Below, in pieces: positions 22,542 to 23,755 of a DNA stretch of 23,755 nucleotides. The DNA comes from Bacillota bacterium (GTDB lineage: Bacteria; Bacillota_I; Bacilli_A; RF39; UBA660), in the NCBI GenBank assembly GCA_023391185.1, contig JAEWBI010000019.1, positions 1 to 23,755 of the forward strand, written 5' to 3'. The notes under the pieces are model-generated. The model did no database searches. It worked only from the letters and a program-made list of their open reading frames with translations, and had not been told where the DNA came from. The stretch's first letter is position 1, and every line of letters starts with the position of its first letter. A program made the translations under genes and the position numbers.

Positions 22542-22570
22542 ATAATAACTTTTTTATATTGTAAAGTCAA
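22542..22570 (-). promoter_or_regulatory. Sigma-A promoter of the third pilin-like gene
   Basis: On the minus strand, TTGACT (22565-22570) is separated by exactly 17 bp from TATTAT (22542-22547). This is a vegetative-type promoter with a good -35, unlike the extended -10 promoter of the second paralogue, so the paralogues may be expressed differently. Confidence 0.7.
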
Positions 22571-22580
22571 TTGAAGTAAG

Positions 22581-22610
22581 GAAAAAAGTATATAGTTAAT
22601 CTATATACTT
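22581..22610 (-). terminator. Terminator of dnaJ
   Basis: A perfect 10-bp stem (22601-22610 with 22586-22595) has the loop TTAAT on the plus strand and a T run on the minus strand. The 5' arm is made of the last dnaJ codons, and the dnaJ TAA (22596-22598) lies in the loop. Confidence 0.93.
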
Positions 22611-23705
22611 TCTTAATCTATCAAATTCAGATCCTTCTTCTAAATCTGTTTTATCTAATTGTTCAAACAATTTCTTTTGTTCTTTTGATAGTTTTGTTGG
22701 TATTACTACATTAATAACTATGTACATATCACCTTTACCAAAACTATTAACTCCACTAATACCCTTACCTTTTAATCTTTGCTTATCACCAGTAGTGGCA
22801 CCAGGATTAATAGTAAGTTTAACATTGCCATAAATTGTAGGAATCTCTTTCTTACAACCTAATACTGCTTCTGTTATAGTAAGAGGTAATTCTAAATATA
22901 TGTCATCGCCATCTCTTTCATATATTGGATGATCTTTGACAGAAAACTCGATATATACATCTCCATTAGGACCACCATTAGTTCCCATTTCACCTGCACC
23001 AGCAATACGAAGTTGATTACCTGTATTTACTCCAGCAGGAATTTTAATATCTTTAGTAACTGTTTTCTTTACTTTACCTGACCCTTTGCATTTTGAACAA
23101 GTCTTTTCATATGATTTACCTTTACCCTTACAATTTGGACAAGTAGATTTAGTCATATATGTACCAAACATTGTTCTTTGCTCTGATGTTACCTGACCAC
23201 TTCCATGACAAGTAGAACAAGTTTTTTCACCATGACCACCTTTGCCACTACATTCATCACATTTTTCATAATTATCTATAGTCACACTCTTTGTGCAACC
23301 AAACACTGCCTCTTCAAATGTAAGAGTCATGTGCATTATTGAGTCTCGGCCTTTTCTAGCTCTAGTCGAATTTGATGACCCACCAAAACCGCCAAAACCA
23401 CCACCAAAAAATTCACTAAATATGTCACTAAAATCAAAACCACTAAAATCATAGCCAGCGGCACCACCAGGACCAGCGCCTTGTTCAAATGCTGCATGAC
23501 CAAATTGATCATATTGTCTTCTTTTTTGATCATCTGATAATATGGCATATGCTTCTTGTGCTTCCTTAAATTTGTCTGCTGCATTTGCTTCTTTTGACAC
23601 ATCAGGATGATATTTTTTAGCAAGTTTTCTAAATGCACTTTTTATTTCATCTTGAGTAGCACTTTTCTCTACACCAAGAACTTCGTAATAATCTCTTTTA
23701 TTCAT
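22596..23705 (-). CDS. dnaJ: Chaperone DnaJ (Hsp40)
   Basis: Co-chaperone that stimulates DnaK ATPase activity and delivers unfolded clients. At 369 residues it is of usual length. The J domain (about 1-70) has H33-P34-D35. A Gly/Phe-rich region follows (about 75-110). The zinc region has four CxxCxGxG repeats (CDECSGKG, CSTCHGSG, CPNCKGKG, CSKCKGSG; about 148-210). The C-terminal substrate-binding domains include IPAGVNTGNQLRIAGAGE and NPGATTGDKQRLKGKGI. The ribosome binding site GGGCGGTGA lies just before the ATG. No promoter is visible in the 50 bases upstream, so it is probably transcribed with a gene beyond the right edge; dnaK is usual there. Confidence 0.97.
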   Translation of the reverse strand: MNKRDYYEVLGVEKSATQDEIKSAFRKLAKKYHPDVSKEANAADKFKEAQEAYAILSDDQKRRQYDQFGHAAFEQGAGPGGAAGYDFSGFDFSDIFSEFFGGGFGGFGGSSNSTRARKGRDSIMHMTLTFEEAVFGCTKSVTIDNYEKCDECSGKGGHGEKTCSTCHGSGQVTSEQRTMFGTYMTKSTCPNCKGKGKSYEKTCSKCKGSGKVKKTVTKDIKIPAGVNTGNQLRIAGAGEMGTNGGPNGDVYIEFSVKDHPIYERDGDDIYLELPLTITEAVLGCKKEIPTIYGNVKLTINPGATTGDKQRLKGKGISGVNSFGKGDMYIVINVVIPTKLSKEQKKLFEQLDKTDLEEGSEFDRLRKYID

Positions 23706-23755
23706 ACTTCACCGCCCTTTTAATTATTGTAGATATTTAAAAATTCATTAATAGT

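Overview
The window is AT-rich (low GC by eye), densely packed and almost entirely minus-strand. The gene set points to the low-GC Bacillota: a leucine T-box leader, a YtxG/YtxH-like pair, TrmB, DnaJ, pyruvate kinase, YihY/BrkB and an SspI-type spore protein. AT-only intergenic regions, extended -10 promoters and BspA-type surface repeats with prepilin leaders suggest an uncultured gut Bacilli/Mollicutes-like lineage such as RF39 or an erysipelotrich relative. That placement is inference. Trp is encoded by TGG and no gene needs TGA read-through, so a standard-type code is assumed.

Layout, left to right. (1) 1-2984: a leucine T-box operon on the minus strand: promoter, T-box leader, a small three-helix membrane protein, then leuS, which runs off the left edge. 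leuS carries a complete Nudix domain inside its CP1 editing domain. (2) 2974-6839: pyk followed by a cytosolic GH31 glycosidase, with its own promoter and terminator. (3) 6857-11590: yfhO followed by a pilin-like BspA/CUB surface protein. (4) 11591-15066: an operon with a near-consensus promoter encoding a membrane-anchored unknown, a two-sensor-domain GGDEF protein with an altered active-site motif, and a YihY family membrane protein. (5) 15073-17415: a lipoprotein, an acidic protein with an N-terminal amphipathic helix, a DUF948/YtxG-like protein and a YtxH-like protein, translationally coupled at the end. (6) 17415-18118: trmB. (7) 18124-22570: two more pilin-like BspA proteins on the minus strand, each converging with a small plus-strand gene (a Met/Pro/Gly repeat protein and sspI) and sharing a bidirectional terminator with it. 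(8) 22581-23755: dnaJ, probably downstream of other heat-shock genes outside the window.

Main points of interest: the LeuRS-Nudix chimera; three diverged secreted proteins with a class III (type IV pilin-like) leader and BspA leucine-rich repeats, one co-transcribed with a YfhO glycosyltransferase-like protein; a GGDEF protein whose motif reads NGNEF; and an sspI gene with a plausible forespore-type promoter. No tRNA, rRNA, CRISPR array, insertion sequence or phage gene was recognised. Intergenic stretches are short (the longest, 2694-2973, is the T-box leader and promoter), and each is accounted for by a terminator, promoter or ribosome binding site.
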